A stretch of DNA of 64,000 bases from Caulobacter sp. 602-2 (GCF_011043625.1 NZ_JAAKGT010000003.1:248001-312000), one strand, 5' to 3'. Shown: positions 28,201-36,252, counted from the stretch's first letter. The notes: generated by a model not told the origin, from the letters alone. Numbers and translations are program-made.

Positions 28201-28443
28201 CAGCTTGCCGATGTCCTCGGCCGAGATGGCGTCGACGATCGAGGCTTCGCGGCGCTTGACGTCGACCGACTTCAGCTGCGAGCCGCGCACGCCGGTGACG
28301 ACGATTTCGTCGACGGCGGTCTCTTCGGTCTGGCCGGCGGTCTGCGCCAGGGCGCTGGTGGTGATGACGGCCTGCGACGCGCCGGCCAGCAGGGCCAGGG
28401 TCAAGCCGCGAGTCCAGGCGGACTTCTTACGTGGTGTGGTCAA
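25300..28443 (-). CDS. TonB-dependent receptor (TonB-Xanth-Caul type)
   Basis: An outer-membrane active transporter of about 1,047 residues. The best start is TTG at 28443, six bases after GGGAGCG; an ATG at 28533 would add 30 residues ahead of the signal. A signal peptide (LTLALLAGASQAVITTSALA) is followed by the TonB box VDEIVVTG, then the plug (IVDAISAEDIGKLPDVTIAD, IPGIQIQRNAGEGATVNIRG, ITLLNGEQY). The barrel ends YTIGLRAKW with the C-terminal aromatic needed for insertion. The plug signature is that of the large receptors enriched in Caulobacter and Xanthomonas, mostly for plant-derived sugars. A GH3 glycosidase and LacI regulator lie alongside. Confidence 0.95.
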   Translation of the reverse strand: MTTPRKKSAWTRGLTLALLAGASQAVITTSALAQTAGQTEETAVDEIVVTGVRGSQLKSVDVKRREASIVDAISAEDIGKLPDVTIADSLQRIPGIQIQRNAGEGATVNIRGLAQVITLLNGEQYLSAGNMGSAQPNLLDVPSQLMNQVLVYKSTDPNNALSGISGTIDLRTRRPFQMQDGFTFAGAAEAQRGERTKEDDYLANILASWRNDRVGLLVSAAQSKSNLGNNFSGAVSLSGNNDWGGSNPNNFLSPHGFESFNRVVERKRTGVNVSFEAKLGEGFTLIAEGFYAKLDEYNRAAGINISNRWDGGAFGNWTRPTDFEQTGVNAPPPGPAPIGGNGRPWLAVSEYDIDAWWVNSFTVNRVTKSESKNYNLELKYDNGGPFAFEARAIRADGERLSMNGQAQGDLSNWQYAPDRFTLFRNAQDRTRGTFYPKAICDQYPASQRSNAVTGSAGGCYLNPNPLGYGQNPQLHYDVSGKSPVWSGFDTPISGGLGAGKTLRDYMANKDSYAIGAFSSEGNNEVESDMNVFRADGHYKFDDKFLGFITKVDAGVRQSDRSVSVEQFHLFSGFYGGVPGAVQANGTPVPAGGCMAQWKAIDVVMNQNQCQAGEFVPNPITGVPEFQGYTVNRPTKLTTYNNAIWVNNLGGVTKGMPGFWAIDPRDFDDVLSFQKKVFGDAVRVQVPGQTYDVDLKEQSAYGAGSFEIGQLSGDFGLRVIQTELLVKQNLTGDVMNYGDTNADAGDTVTRRKYTDWLPSFNATYDLTDNVKLRFAYSKTMQPLDLGSYGGGLSIFTADCGATMPNVRCVTGASASGNPNLDPWRSQNYDGAIEYYFGRASMINLSAFLLKIDSFVTGGTIKGSFPDQDGVIRREVDVSLPLQGKGGEVKGLEVGAKIAFTDIIPDVPVLKNFGVDTNYTYSPSKEDRLDLSGNRLPFFDNSKHQFNLVGWYQDDKLQARVAYNYRTDRLSGTMGGGGQRVIPIYQGSTGYVDVNVSYDVRENVTVYFNGSNVTGEIEDYYLRFAKGKEQYSSQNEFEPRYTIGLRAKW

Positions 28444-28668
28444 ATCGATCGCTCCCCAATGTCTTGTTCTTGCGTTCGGGCCGCGACGCCTTTTGACGCC
28501 GCGGTGGGTCTCGAGCCGGGCCTCGACCTTCACGCCAACCTGCTTCGGCGGTCGTGACCCGGTGATTGTCCTGTCGGCGACCCCCGGCGCCGGAACGGTG
28601 CTGCGATCCGGCTCTCAGACGCCGGTCACGGTGGCAACATTCCCAAATGTCCCGAGCAAGTCAACAAG

Positions 28669-28686
28669 AATGTCAACGTTGTCATT
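28669..28686. promoter_or_regulatory. LacI-family operator-like palindrome
   Basis: AATGTCAACGTTGTCATT is an 18-bp inverted repeat with one mismatched pair and a central CG (CAACGTTG). Central-CG palindromes of this size are typical of LacI/GalR sites. It lies about 230 bp ahead of the receptor start and 430 bp ahead of the regulator gene. Confidence 0.55.
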
Positions 28687-28958
28687 TCCGGAAATCACCG
28701 GGTTTCGAAGCGTTGCAACAACGACGCACGATCGCGAGATCACCCAACCAGATCGTCATTATGCATTGTTTTCAAAGTATATTTTTTCATACCAGCCCAC
28801 GCCTTCACGCCGAAAGACAGCGCTGGCAGGGATGAAAGCTCGCACCTTCAGGCGCCAGGCCCCGCCGGCCGCCATCGCGAAGATTCCACCCAAAAGTGAA
28901 TCGGAAGCGGTACCAACCCAGACCGCCTGACCCGCAAGACAATCAAAATGACCACATG

Positions 28959-28979
28959 AATGTCCTCGACGAGGACATT
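28959..28979. promoter_or_regulatory. Perfect 21-bp palindrome followed by T-run
   Basis: AATGTCCTCG and CGAGGACATT flank a single central A (10-1-10), and six T residues follow on the + strand. It could be an operator for the LacI-type regulator encoded 130 bp downstream, or an early terminator/attenuator of its leader. The very short loop favours a DNA-binding role. Confidence 0.5.
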
Positions 28980-29109
28980 TTTTGACCCGCATTTGTCCTG
29001 CCGCATGACAAGCCCGCTGGGCTGCGCTATGGCTGGTCCTCGGGAGCCGTGGAGCCGCCCCTGCCGGGGGATGCGCATTCGCGGCCTAGTCGGGTGCGGG
29101 TCTTACGGA

Positions 29110-30147
29110 ATGGCGACGATTCACGATGTGGCCAAGCGGGCGGGGGTTTCGGCCAAGACCGTCTCGCGCGTGATGAACGATCACGCCAGCGTCACCGCCA
29201 AGACCCGCGACAAGGTCCGCGAGGCCATGGCCGCCCTCGGCTACCAGCCCAGCGCCGTGGCCCGCCAGTTCCGCGCCCAGGGCGCCTCGGCCGTCGGCGT
29301 GCTGATGGGCGACCCCAGCGGCGGCTACCACACCCGCACGCACCACGCCCTGCTGCTGGCCTGCCTGGAGACGGGCCGCCACCTGACCGTGGAGCTGTTC
29401 GACGGCCCCGTCGTCGGCTGGCACGAGCGCATCCGCGCCTTCATCGAGGACGGCGGCATCCGCGAAGTCATCCTGCTGCCGCCCGAATGCGACTTCGGTC
29501 CGCTGAAGGCGCTGATGCGCGAACTGGACGTGCGCTGCGTGCTGATCTCGCCGACCACGCCCGATCCCAACTTCCCGGCCATCGCCATGGACGACCGCGC
29601 CGCCGCCCGCGAGGTGGTCGAGCACCTGTTCAGCCTGGGCCACACCCGCATCGGCCACATCGCCGGCCACCCCGACCACGCCGCCAGCACCCACCGCCGC
29701 AACGGCTTCTTCGAGGCCTACGCCGCCGCCGGCCTGCCGCGCCCCGCGCCCGAGCTGATCGTCGGGGGCGAGTTCACCTTCAAGACCGGCATGGACGCGG
29801 CCAAGCTGCTGCTCGACATCGACGAGCCGCCCACCGCCATCTTCGCCGCCAACGACGACATGGCCGCCGCCACCTGCATGGAGGCCCAGCGCCGGGGCCT
29901 GCGCATTCCCGACGACCTGTCGGTTGTCGGCTTCGACGACGCGCCCATCGCCGGGGTCATCTGGCCGACCCTGACCACCATCCGCCAGCCGTTCGAGCCG
30001 ATGGCCCTGCGCGCCCTGCAGACCTTCGCGGCCTGGAACAGCAGCGACTCCGGCATCCGCCCTAGTCCGTTCCTGGCCCAGCACACCCTGGTGGTGCGCG
30101 AATCCACCGGCCCGGCCCGCAAGCGGCTACCGGGCAAGTCGGGCTGA
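29110..30147 (+). CDS. LacI/GalR-family transcriptional regulator
   Basis: A 345-residue regulator from ATG at 29110. The helix-turn-helix and hinge are MATIHDVAKRAGVSAKTVSR, continuing VMNDHASVTAKTRDKV, as in classical LacI proteins. The periplasmic-binding-like sensor domain follows (SAVGVLMGDPSG, HLFSLGHTRIGHIAGHPDHA, AIFAANDDMAAATCME, SVVGFDDAPIAGVIWP). It sits between the divergent TonB receptor operon and a GH3 glycosidase gene 58 bp downstream. It very probably represses both until a sugar derived from the imported glycan binds. Confidence 0.95.
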   Translation: MATIHDVAKRAGVSAKTVSRVMNDHASVTAKTRDKVREAMAALGYQPSAVARQFRAQGASAVGVLMGDPSGGYHTRTHHALLLACLETGRHLTVELFDGPVVGWHERIRAFIEDGGIREVILLPPECDFGPLKALMRELDVRCVLISPTTPDPNFPAIAMDDRAAAREVVEHLFSLGHTRIGHIAGHPDHAASTHRRNGFFEAYAAAGLPRPAPELIVGGEFTFKTGMDAAKLLLDIDEPPTAIFAANDDMAAATCMEAQRRGLRIPDDLSVVGFDDAPIAGVIWPTLTTIRQPFEPMALRALQTFAAWNSSDSGIRPSPFLAQHTLVVRESTGPARKRLPGKSG

Positions 30148-30205
30148 CAGCTTCGGAAACACACGCCGGGAAGGCCCGGCCAAGATCATACGAGTGGGAG
30201 GTAGA

Positions 30206-32476
30206 ATGAACTCGCGTCTCTGGCGCGCCAGCGCCCTGGCCCTGACGGTCGCCACCCTGGGCGCCGCGCCCGCTCTCGCCCAAGGCCATGCCGGCCACGC
30301 GGGCCACGGCGCGCCCGCCGCCGCCCCGGCCGGCCAGCCGTGGCTGGATCCCAAGCTCGACGCCGACACGCGCGCCGACCTGGCCGTCAAGGCCATGACC
30401 AAGGACGAGAAGCTGACCCTGGTCTACGGCTACTTCGGCGCCGACATGAAGCCCAAGTACACGCGCATCGAAGCCTCGCTGCCCGGCTCGGCCGGCTACG
30501 TGCCGGGCCTGCCGCGCCTGGGCATTCCCGCCCAGTTCGAGACCGACGCCGGCGTCGGCGTCGCCACCCAGGGCAGCGCGGCGGAATTCCGCGAGCGCAC
30601 CGCCCTGCCCTCCGGCATGGCCACGACGGCCACCTGGAACCCGGCCTTGGCGCAGAAGGGCGGCGCGATGATCGGCAAGGAGGCCCGCGACTCGGGCTTC
30701 AACGTCATGCTGGCCGGCGGCGTGAACCTGGTCCGCGAGCCGCGCAACGGCCGCAACTTCGAATATGGCGGCGAGGATCCGCTGCTGGCCGGGGTGATGG
30801 TCGGGGCCCAGATCAAGGGCATCCAGTCCAACCACATCGTCTCGACCATCAAGCACTACGCGCTGAACGCCCAAGAGACCGGCCGCTTCGTGGTCGACAG
30901 CAAGATCGGCGACGCCGACGCCCGCACCTCCGACCTGCTGGCCTTCCAGATCGCCATGGAGGCGTCGGACCCGCATTCGGTGATGTGCGCCTACAACCGC
31001 GTCAACGGCCACTACGCCTGCGAGAACGACTGGCTGCTGAACAAGGTGCTCAAGCAGGACTGGGGCTACAAGGGCTATGTGATGTCCGACTGGGGCGCCG
31101 TGCATTCGGGCGCCAAGTCGGTCAATGCCGGCCTCGACCAGGAATCGGCCGGCGACGCCTTCGACAAGCAGCCCTTCCTGGCGGGCGTGCTGAAGGCCGA
31201 TCTGGCCAGCGGCGCGGTCAGCCAGGCGCGCCTGGACGACATGGCCCGCCGCATCGTCCGCTCGCTGTTCGCCAGCGGCGCGGTCGATCATCCGGTGAAG
31301 ATCGCCCCCATCGATCTGGCCGCCAACGGCAAGGTCAGCCAGGCCGACGCCGAGGAAGGCATGGTCCTGCTGAAGAACGACAAGGGTCTGCTGCCCCTGG
31401 CGCTGAAGGCCCAGAAGATCGCCGTCATCGGCGCCTATGCCGATGTCGGCGTGCTGTCGGGCGGCGGCTCCTCGCAGGTCTATCCGGCCGGCGGCCGCGC
31501 CGTTCAGGGCCTGGAGCCCAAGACCTGGCCCGGCCCGGTGATCTACTATCCGTCCTCGCCGCTGAAGGCGCTGCAGGCCCGAGCGCCCCAGGCCAGCTTC
31601 ACCTACAACGACGGCAAGGACACCGCCGCGGTCGCCAGGCTGGCGGCGCAGAGCGACCTCGTCATCGTCTTCGCCGACCAGTGGACCACCGAGTCGGAGG
31701 ACGTGGCCTCCCTGGCCCTGCCCAAGAACCAGGACGCCATGATCGCCGCGGCCGCCAAGGCCGGAAAGCCCACCGTCGTGGTGCTCGAGACCGGCGGCCC
31801 GGTGACCATGCCCTGGCTCAAGGACGTGGGCGCGGTGCTGCAGGCCTGGTTCCCCGGCACCAGCGGCGGCGAGGCCATCGCCCGCGTGCTGACCGGCGAG
31901 GTGGACGCCTCGGGCCGCCTGCCCGTGACCTTCCCGGCCAGCGAGGCCCAACTGCCGCGGCCCAAGCTCGACGGCGACCCGAAGAAGCCCGACGACCTGT
32001 TCGCCGTCGACTATTCGATCGAGGGCGCGGCCGTCGGCTACAAGTGGTTCGACAAGAAGGGCCTGTCGCCGCTGTTCCCGTTCGGCCACGGCCTGTCCTA
32101 CACCAGCTTCGCCTACTCGGACCTGACGACCTCGACGCAGGGCGGCGCCCTGACGGTGGCCTTCAAGGTGACCAACACCGGCAAGCGCGGCGGCAAGGAC
32201 GTGCCGCAGGTCTATGTCTCGCCCAAGGCCGGCGGCTGGGAGGCTCCGCGCCGCCTGGCGGGCTTCGAGAAGGTCGAGCTCGCCCCCGGCGCCAGCAAGA
32301 CCGTGACCCTGGCGGTCGACCCGCGCCTGCTGGCCACCTGGGACGACAAGGCCCACGGCTGGAAGGTGGCGGCCGGCGACTACGAGGTCCAGCTGGGGGC
32401 GTCGTCCGCGGCGATCTCGGCGCGCGCCACCGCGGCGGTGCAGGCCCAGACCGTGCCGGTGGGGCTGCGGAAGTAA
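30206..32476 (+). CDS. Exported GH3 beta-glucosidase/beta-xylosidase
   Basis: A 756-residue glycoside hydrolase with signal peptide MNSRLWRASALALTVATLGA, cleaved near ALA-QG. The Shine-Dalgarno GGGAGG is six bases ahead of the ATG at 30206. The GH3 barrel has IKHYALNAQET, MCAYNRVNGHYACEN and the nucleophile Asp in GYVMSDWGAVHSG (near residue 300). The second domain includes VIVFADQWTTESED, and the C-terminal fibronectin-III-like domain has VTNTGKRGGKDVPQVY. It removes terminal beta-linked sugars in the periplasm; sugar specificity cannot be read. A short His/Gly-rich stretch (GHAGHAGHG) follows the signal. Confidence 0.94.
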   Translation: MNSRLWRASALALTVATLGAAPALAQGHAGHAGHGAPAAAPAGQPWLDPKLDADTRADLAVKAMTKDEKLTLVYGYFGADMKPKYTRIEASLPGSAGYVPGLPRLGIPAQFETDAGVGVATQGSAAEFRERTALPSGMATTATWNPALAQKGGAMIGKEARDSGFNVMLAGGVNLVREPRNGRNFEYGGEDPLLAGVMVGAQIKGIQSNHIVSTIKHYALNAQETGRFVVDSKIGDADARTSDLLAFQIAMEASDPHSVMCAYNRVNGHYACENDWLLNKVLKQDWGYKGYVMSDWGAVHSGAKSVNAGLDQESAGDAFDKQPFLAGVLKADLASGAVSQARLDDMARRIVRSLFASGAVDHPVKIAPIDLAANGKVSQADAEEGMVLLKNDKGLLPLALKAQKIAVIGAYADVGVLSGGGSSQVYPAGGRAVQGLEPKTWPGPVIYYPSSPLKALQARAPQASFTYNDGKDTAAVARLAAQSDLVIVFADQWTTESEDVASLALPKNQDAMIAAAAKAGKPTVVVLETGGPVTMPWLKDVGAVLQAWFPGTSGGEAIARVLTGEVDASGRLPVTFPASEAQLPRPKLDGDPKKPDDLFAVDYSIEGAAVGYKWFDKKGLSPLFPFGHGLSYTSFAYSDLTTSTQGGALTVAFKVTNTGKRGGKDVPQVYVSPKAGGWEAPRRLAGFEKVELAPGASKTVTLAVDPRLLATWDDKAHGWKVAAGDYEVQLGASSAAISARATAAVQAQTVPVGLRK

Positions 32477-32576
32477 CCCCCTCAGTCGCTTCGCGACAGC
32501 TCCCCCAGAGGGGGAGCATCTGGGCGCCAAGATCCTCCCCCTCTGGGGGAGGTGGCCCGCAGGGCCGGAGGGGGGG
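32477..32576. repeat. Bipartite structured intergenic repeat, family B copy 2
   Basis: It begins immediately after the TAA of the GH3 gene. The order is arm Y inverted (CAGTCGCTTCGCGACA), hairpin GCTCCCCCAGAGGGGGAGC, a short spacer, hairpin CCTCCCCCTCTGGGGGAGG, then arm X (TGGCCCGCAGGGCCGGAGGG). The two arms therefore face outward here, whereas in copy 1 the hairpins are outermost. Confidence 0.85.
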
Positions 32577-32692
32577 CGGACGCGCAGGCGTCCGCCCTCT
32601 TTCCGTTCAAGCCATGCGCGATGCGAAAGGCTATGGCTCGGTCATCCATCCGCCGCTTTCCAGCCCAGCCCCGCCCGCTCTAGCCTCCCGTC

Positions 32693-33436
32693 ATGCGCGC
32701 CCCGCTTCTCGCCCTGGCCATCACGCTCGCGACCGCCGCTTCGGCGCGGGCCGGCGAGACCGCCTGCTGGTTCGAGAACGGCGCCGTCGTCGCGCCGGCC
32801 GCGATCGGCGACATGACCGGCGACTTCGTCATCGACCTGTCAGCGCCGCGCACCCTGCTGCACGACACCAAGGCCCAGGCCGGCGGCTTCGAGGGCTCGG
32901 ACCTGTCGCTGCCCGTACGCGTCGCCGGACAGGCCCTGCCCGCCCAGCCCGTGGCGGTGACCGACCTCGACTATCGCGGAGTCGGCTTCGTGGCCCCCAT
33001 CGCCGGGGTCATCGGCGCCGACATCCTGGCCCGCTATACGGTGGTGATCGACTTCTCGCCCTGTCGGCTGAGACTGGAGGCCGCCGACGGCCTTGCCCGC
33101 CCCTCAGGACCCTTCCTGCCGGTCGAGATGGTCGGCGGGGTGCCGACGGTGCGCGCCAGCGCCTCCGACGGCTTCTCGAGCGTCCAGGGCCCCTTCGCCC
33201 TCGACACCGCCTCCGCGGGCGCCCTGCGCGCCCGGGGACCGGCCGACGGACCGCGCCAGGCGCCGGCCGGCACGGTGGCGGGCCTGGCCTTCGACGGCCG
33301 GCTCTATCCCCGCGCCCGCGCGGTCAGGGCCGGCGACCTGCCGCCCGGCGTCGTCGGCGCCCTGGGCGTCGAGGTCCTGGCCCGGGGCCGCCTGCGGCTG
33401 GACCCGGCCGCCCACGCCCTGTGGCTGACGCCCTAG
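32693..33436 (+). CDS. Exported retropepsin-like protein, catalytic motif degenerate
   Basis: A 247-residue protein with signal peptide MRAPLLALAITLATAASARA. GVIGADILARYTVVIDFSPC near residue 105 is the G-x-x-G-x-D-x-L motif that closes an aspartic-protease lobe. A second lobe repeats the pattern (FALDTASAGALRARG, then VVGALGVEVLARGRLRL). The DTG/DSG active-site triplet expected in each lobe is changed (IDLSAP and LDTAS), so proteolysis is doubtful. The two-lobe layout is visible from sequence; the role is unknown. It may share a transcript with the OsmC gene 28 bp downstream. Confidence 0.66.
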   Translation: MRAPLLALAITLATAASARAGETACWFENGAVVAPAAIGDMTGDFVIDLSAPRTLLHDTKAQAGGFEGSDLSLPVRVAGQALPAQPVAVTDLDYRGVGFVAPIAGVIGADILARYTVVIDFSPCRLRLEAADGLARPSGPFLPVEMVGGVPTVRASASDGFSSVQGPFALDTASAGALRARGPADGPRQAPAGTVAGLAFDGRLYPRARAVRAGDLPPGVVGALGVEVLARGRLRLDPAAHALWLTP

Positions 33437-33464
33437 TTCACTTCATCCCGATACGGAGTTTCCC

Positions 33465-33860
33465 ATGGCCTCGCGCGTTCACGCCGTCACCGCCGACCCG
33501 CGCCACACGATCCAGCTCGACGTCAACGGCCACCAGCTGGTCGGCGACGAGCCGCCCGCCCTCGGCGGCCAGGACGCCGGGCCGCCGCCCTTCGGCTTCG
33601 TGCTGGCGGGCCTGGCGGCCTGCACGGCCACCACCCTGCGCATGTACGCCGACCGCAAGGGCTGGGGCGAGGTGACCATCACCGTCGACCTGGTGCTCGA
33701 CAACAGCGGCGACAAGCCCAGGATCGACCGCAAGGTCTCGGCGACCGGCGACCTCGACGAAGCCGCCATCGCCCGCCTGCGCGACGTGGTCGAGCGCACG
33801 CCCGTGACCCTGGCGCTGAAGAGCGGGTTCGGCATCGACACGGTGCTGGAGAAGGGGTGA
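33465..33860 (+). CDS. OsmC-family peroxiredoxin-like protein
   Basis: A 131-residue protein with the OsmC/Ohr fold. GPPPFGFVLAGLAACTATTL places the resolving-type Cys near residue 54 in the family's A-x-C-T-x-x-T motif. KVSATGDLDEAAIARLRDVVERTPV is the following strand-helix unit. The N-terminal half (HTIQLDVNGHQLVGDEP) supplies the dimer strands. Only one Cys is present, as in the YhfA-like subgroup, so organic hydroperoxide reduction is possible but not certain. Confidence 0.85.
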   Translation: MASRVHAVTADPRHTIQLDVNGHQLVGDEPPALGGQDAGPPPFGFVLAGLAACTATTLRMYADRKGWGEVTITVDLVLDNSGDKPRIDRKVSATGDLDEAAIARLRDVVERTPVTLALKSGFGIDTVLEKG

Positions 33861-33870
33861 GCGGCGAGAT

Positions 33871-33999
33871 GCTCCCCCTGAAGGGGGAGCTGTCGCGAAG
33901 CGACTGAGGGGGAAGTGGCTGCTGCCTTTAGAGGTGAATAGACCCCATCAGGAACTTCCCCCTCCGGCCCTCCGGGCCACCTCCCCCTTCAGGGGGAGG
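33871..33999. repeat. Bipartite structured intergenic repeat, family B copy 3
   Basis: Hairpin GCTCCCCCTGAAGGGGGAGC, arm Y (TGTCGCGAAGCGACTGAGGG), a 50-base spacer, then arm X inverted (CCGGCCCTCCGGGCCA) and hairpin CCTCCCCCTTCAGGGGGAGG. It lies between the convergent OsmC gene and cytochrome c1 gene, ahead of the bc1 terminator. Confidence 0.85.
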
Positions 34000-34013
34000 A
34001 TCCTGGAAAACAA

Positions 34014-34041
34014 AAGGGCCCGGCGTCGCCGCCGGGCCCTT
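34014..34041 (-). terminator. Terminator of the bc1 operon
   Basis: An 11-bp perfect stem AAGGGCCCGGC / GCCGGGCCCTT with a six-base loop. On the minus strand it is followed by TTTTGTTTT, which fits termination of petABC; the gene's stop lies about 25 bases upstream. Confidence 0.88.
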
Positions 34042-34067
34042 CGTCATTTCCGGTGCGAACAGGCCGC

Positions 34068-34922
34068 TCAGTGCGACTCGTTCTTCCAGACCTTGCGGTA
34101 GCTCGCATAGAGCAGGCCGGCGAAGAGGATCAGGTAGATCATCACCGCGAAACCCGTCTGCTTGCGCTCTTCCAGCTTGGGCTCGGCGGCCCACATCAGG
34201 AAGGCCGAGACGTCGCGGGCCTGCTGGTCGACCGTGGCCTTGGTGCCGTCGTCGAAGGTGACGCCGTTGTCGGTCAGCGGCGGGGCCATGGCGATGAAGC
34301 CGCCCGGCGGAACGTGAGCGTGGTCGCCGCTCCAGTAGGCCGCCAGGTCGCCCGGCATGTACGGGTTGTAGTGCTGGCCCGGACCGACCTTCAGGCCCGC
34401 CGGCGGGTTCTTGTAGCCCGTGACGATGGCGTGGATGTAGTCGGGACCGCCGGTGCGGGCCTTGGCCAGCAGCGACATGTCCGGCGGGAAGGCGCCGCCG
34501 TTGCTGGCGCGGGCCGCGGCCTCGTTCGGGAACGGCGAGGGGAAGCGGTCGGCGCTGGTGGCCGGACGCTTGATGGCGTCGCCGGTCTCGGAGTCGATGT
34601 CGGCGACCTCGAACTCCTTGGCGATCGCCTTGACCCACGGGTTGTCGTTCGAGTTGGGGTACTTCTCGTTATAGAACGGACCGCCCTTGTCGCCGAGGTT
34701 CCGGAAGCTGACCAGCTTCATGGAGTGGCACGACGAGCAGACCTCGCGATAGACCTTGTAGCCGCGTTGCAGCTGGGCCTGATCGAACTTGCCGAACGGG
34801 CCGTTGAACGACCAGTGGATCTTTTCCGGTTCCAGCGGGTGACCGGCGGCCAGGGCCGGGGCGGCGGCGGCCGCCGCCATCAGACCCGCGACCGCTGCGA
34901 TGACGGAGAGTTTGCGCAGCAT
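34068..34922 (-). CDS. petC: Cytochrome c1 of the bc1 complex
   Basis: 284 residues. A signal peptide (LSVIAAVAGLMAAAAAAPAL) precedes the haem site CSSCHSM (C-x-x-C-H). The axial Met lies in the PDMSLLAKARTGGPDYIHA region or the GGFIAMAPPL loop. A C-terminal transmembrane helix (GFAVMIYLILFAGLLYASY) anchors the protein with a basic cytoplasmic tail. It accepts electrons from the Rieske protein and passes them to soluble cytochrome c. It is last in petA-petB-petC, five bases after the cytochrome b stop. Confidence 0.97.
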   Translation of the reverse strand: MLRKLSVIAAVAGLMAAAAAAPALAAGHPLEPEKIHWSFNGPFGKFDQAQLQRGYKVYREVCSSCHSMKLVSFRNLGDKGGPFYNEKYPNSNDNPWVKAIAKEFEVADIDSETGDAIKRPATSADRFPSPFPNEAAARASNGGAFPPDMSLLAKARTGGPDYIHAIVTGYKNPPAGLKVGPGQHYNPYMPGDLAAYWSGDHAHVPPGGFIAMAPPLTDNGVTFDDGTKATVDQQARDVSAFLMWAAEPKLEERKQTGFAVMIYLILFAGLLYASYRKVWKNESH

Positions 34923-34927
34923 CGGGA

Positions 34928-36247
34928 TCAGCCCTTCATTTCAGGCGCGGCGGTCGCTTGCTCCGGCGCGGCGGCCGGGTGCGACAGAGCGGGCGAGGCG
35001 ATGGAGTCCGGCACCGGCAGGGTCTTCTCGACCAGGCCCAGCACCGGCAGGATCACCAGGAAGAACGCGAAGTAGTAGAGCGAAGCGAAGCGGCTCAGCC
35101 ACACGAAGCTGTTCAGGTCGGCGTCACCCAGGGTGAAGGTCTTGAAGTGACCCAGCACCGGATCGTCCGGCAGCTTGGCGCCGCAGAGACCCAGGATGCA
35201 GCACGCCACCACGAAGATGATGAAGTACAGCTTGGCGGTCGGGCGGTAGCGCATCGAGCGCACCTTCGAGGTGTCCAGCCACGGCAGGGCGAACAGGCAG
35301 GCGATGGCGCCGAACATGGCCAGCACGCCCATCAGCTTGTCCGGCACGGCGCGCAGGATCGCGTAGAACGGCAGGAAGTACCATTCGGGCACGATGTGCG
35401 CCGGCGTCACCAGCGGGTTGGCCTCGACGTAGTTGTCGGCGTGGCCAAGGGCGTTGGGCAGGTAGAAGACGAAGGTCGCGAAGAGGATCAGGAAGACGCT
35501 CATCGCAAAGCCGTCCTTCACCGTCGCGTACGGCGTGAAGGGCAGGGTGTCGGCCTTCGACTTGGGCTCGACGCCGGTCGGGTTGTTCTGGCCGACCACG
35601 TGCAGGGCCCAGATGTGCAGGATCACGACGCCCGCGATCATGAACGGCAGCAGGTAGTGCAGCGAGAAGAAGCGGTTCAGCGTGGCGTTGTCGACGGCGA
35701 AGCCGCCCCACAGCCAGGTGGTGATCGACGGACCGACGATCGGCAGGGCGCCGAACAGGTTGGTGATCACGACGGCGCCGTGGAAGCTCATCTGGCCCCA
35801 GGGCAGCACGTAGCCCATGAAGGCCGTGGCCATCATCAGGAGATAGATCACGCAGCCCAGGATCCACAGCACCTCGCGGGGGGCCTTGTACGAGCCGTAG
35901 TAGAGGCCGCGCAGCATGTGGACATAGACGGCGATGAAGAACATCGACGCGCCGTTGGCGTGCATGTAGCGGATCAGCCAGCCGTAGTTCACGTCGCGCA
36001 TGATGTGCTCGACGCTGGCGAAGGCGTGGTCGGCGCTGGGGGTGTAGTGCATCACCAGGATGATGCCGGTGATCAGCTGGCTGGCCAGGCACAGCGACAG
36101 GATGCCGCCGAAGGTCCACCAGTAGTTCAGGTTACGCGGGGTGGGATAGTCGACGAAGCTGTCGTAGCCCAGGCGCACGATCGGGAGACGGGCGTCGAGC
36201 CAGCGCTCGATACCGGTCTTCGGCTGGTAGGTCGAATGTCCGCTCAT
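34928..36247 (-). CDS. petB: Cytochrome b of the bc1 complex
   Basis: 439 residues with eight transmembrane helices and the b-type haem histidines ([20 protein letters not shown] and HLGPARG-equivalent HIWALHVVG regions). The Qo-site motif is [13 protein letters not shown] near residue 290. [15 protein letters not shown] is the conserved cd-helix segment. The length matches a fused mitochondrial-type cytochrome b, with a Pro/Ala-rich C-terminal extension ([15 protein letters not shown]). It is the quinol-oxidising core, lying five bases after petA. Confidence 0.98.
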   Translation of the reverse strand: MSGHSTYQPKTGIERWLDARLPIVRLGYDSFVDYPTPRNLNYWWTFGGILSLCLASQLITGIILVMHYTPSADHAFASVEHIMRDVNYGWLIRYMHANGASMFFIAVYVHMLRGLYYGSYKAPREVLWILGCVIYLLMMATAFMGYVLPWGQMSFHGAVVITNLFGALPIVGPSITTWLWGGFAVDNATLNRFFSLHYLLPFMIAGVVILHIWALHVVGQNNPTGVEPKSKADTLPFTPYATVKDGFAMSVFLILFATFVFYLPNALGHADNYVEANPLVTPAHIVPEWYFLPFYAILRAVPDKLMGVLAMFGAIACLFALPWLDTSKVRSMRYRPTAKLYFIIFVVACCILGLCGAKLPDDPVLGHFKTFTLGDADLNSFVWLSRFASLYYFAFFLVILPVLGLVEKTLPVPDSIASPALSHPAAAPEQATAAPEMKG

Positions 36248-36252
36248 CTGGC

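Larger units (their letters stand above)
28444..29109. promoter_or_regulatory. Divergent control region between TonB receptor and LacI regulator
   Basis: A 666-bp AT-richer region without convincing genes. It contains several palindromes: an operator-like one at 28669-28686, the perfect ATTTCCGGAAAT at 28684-28695, CGTTG-CAA-CAACG near 28711-28723, and a perfect 21-bp palindrome at 28959-28979 followed by six T. It should hold the promoter of the receptor/halogenase operon and that of the lacI-type gene. Confidence 0.6.

Noticed and set aside
25249..28557. 1,102-codon open frame on the plus strand
   Set aside because: It is antisense to the TonB-dependent receptor, is made of Val/Ala/Gly/Arg/His/Asp-rich sequence without domain signatures, and arises because GC-rich codons rarely form stops in the complementary frame.
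28959..28979. Treating the 21-bp palindrome as a confirmed terminator
   Set aside because: No upstream gene reads into it on the plus strand and the hairpin loop would be very tight; an operator role is at least as likely, so it is listed as unresolved.
30340..33675. 1,111-codon plus-strand frame overlapping GH3 and following genes
   Set aside because: Arg/Gly/Pro-rich out-of-frame translation of the GH3 gene that then runs through a family B repeat and two other real genes.
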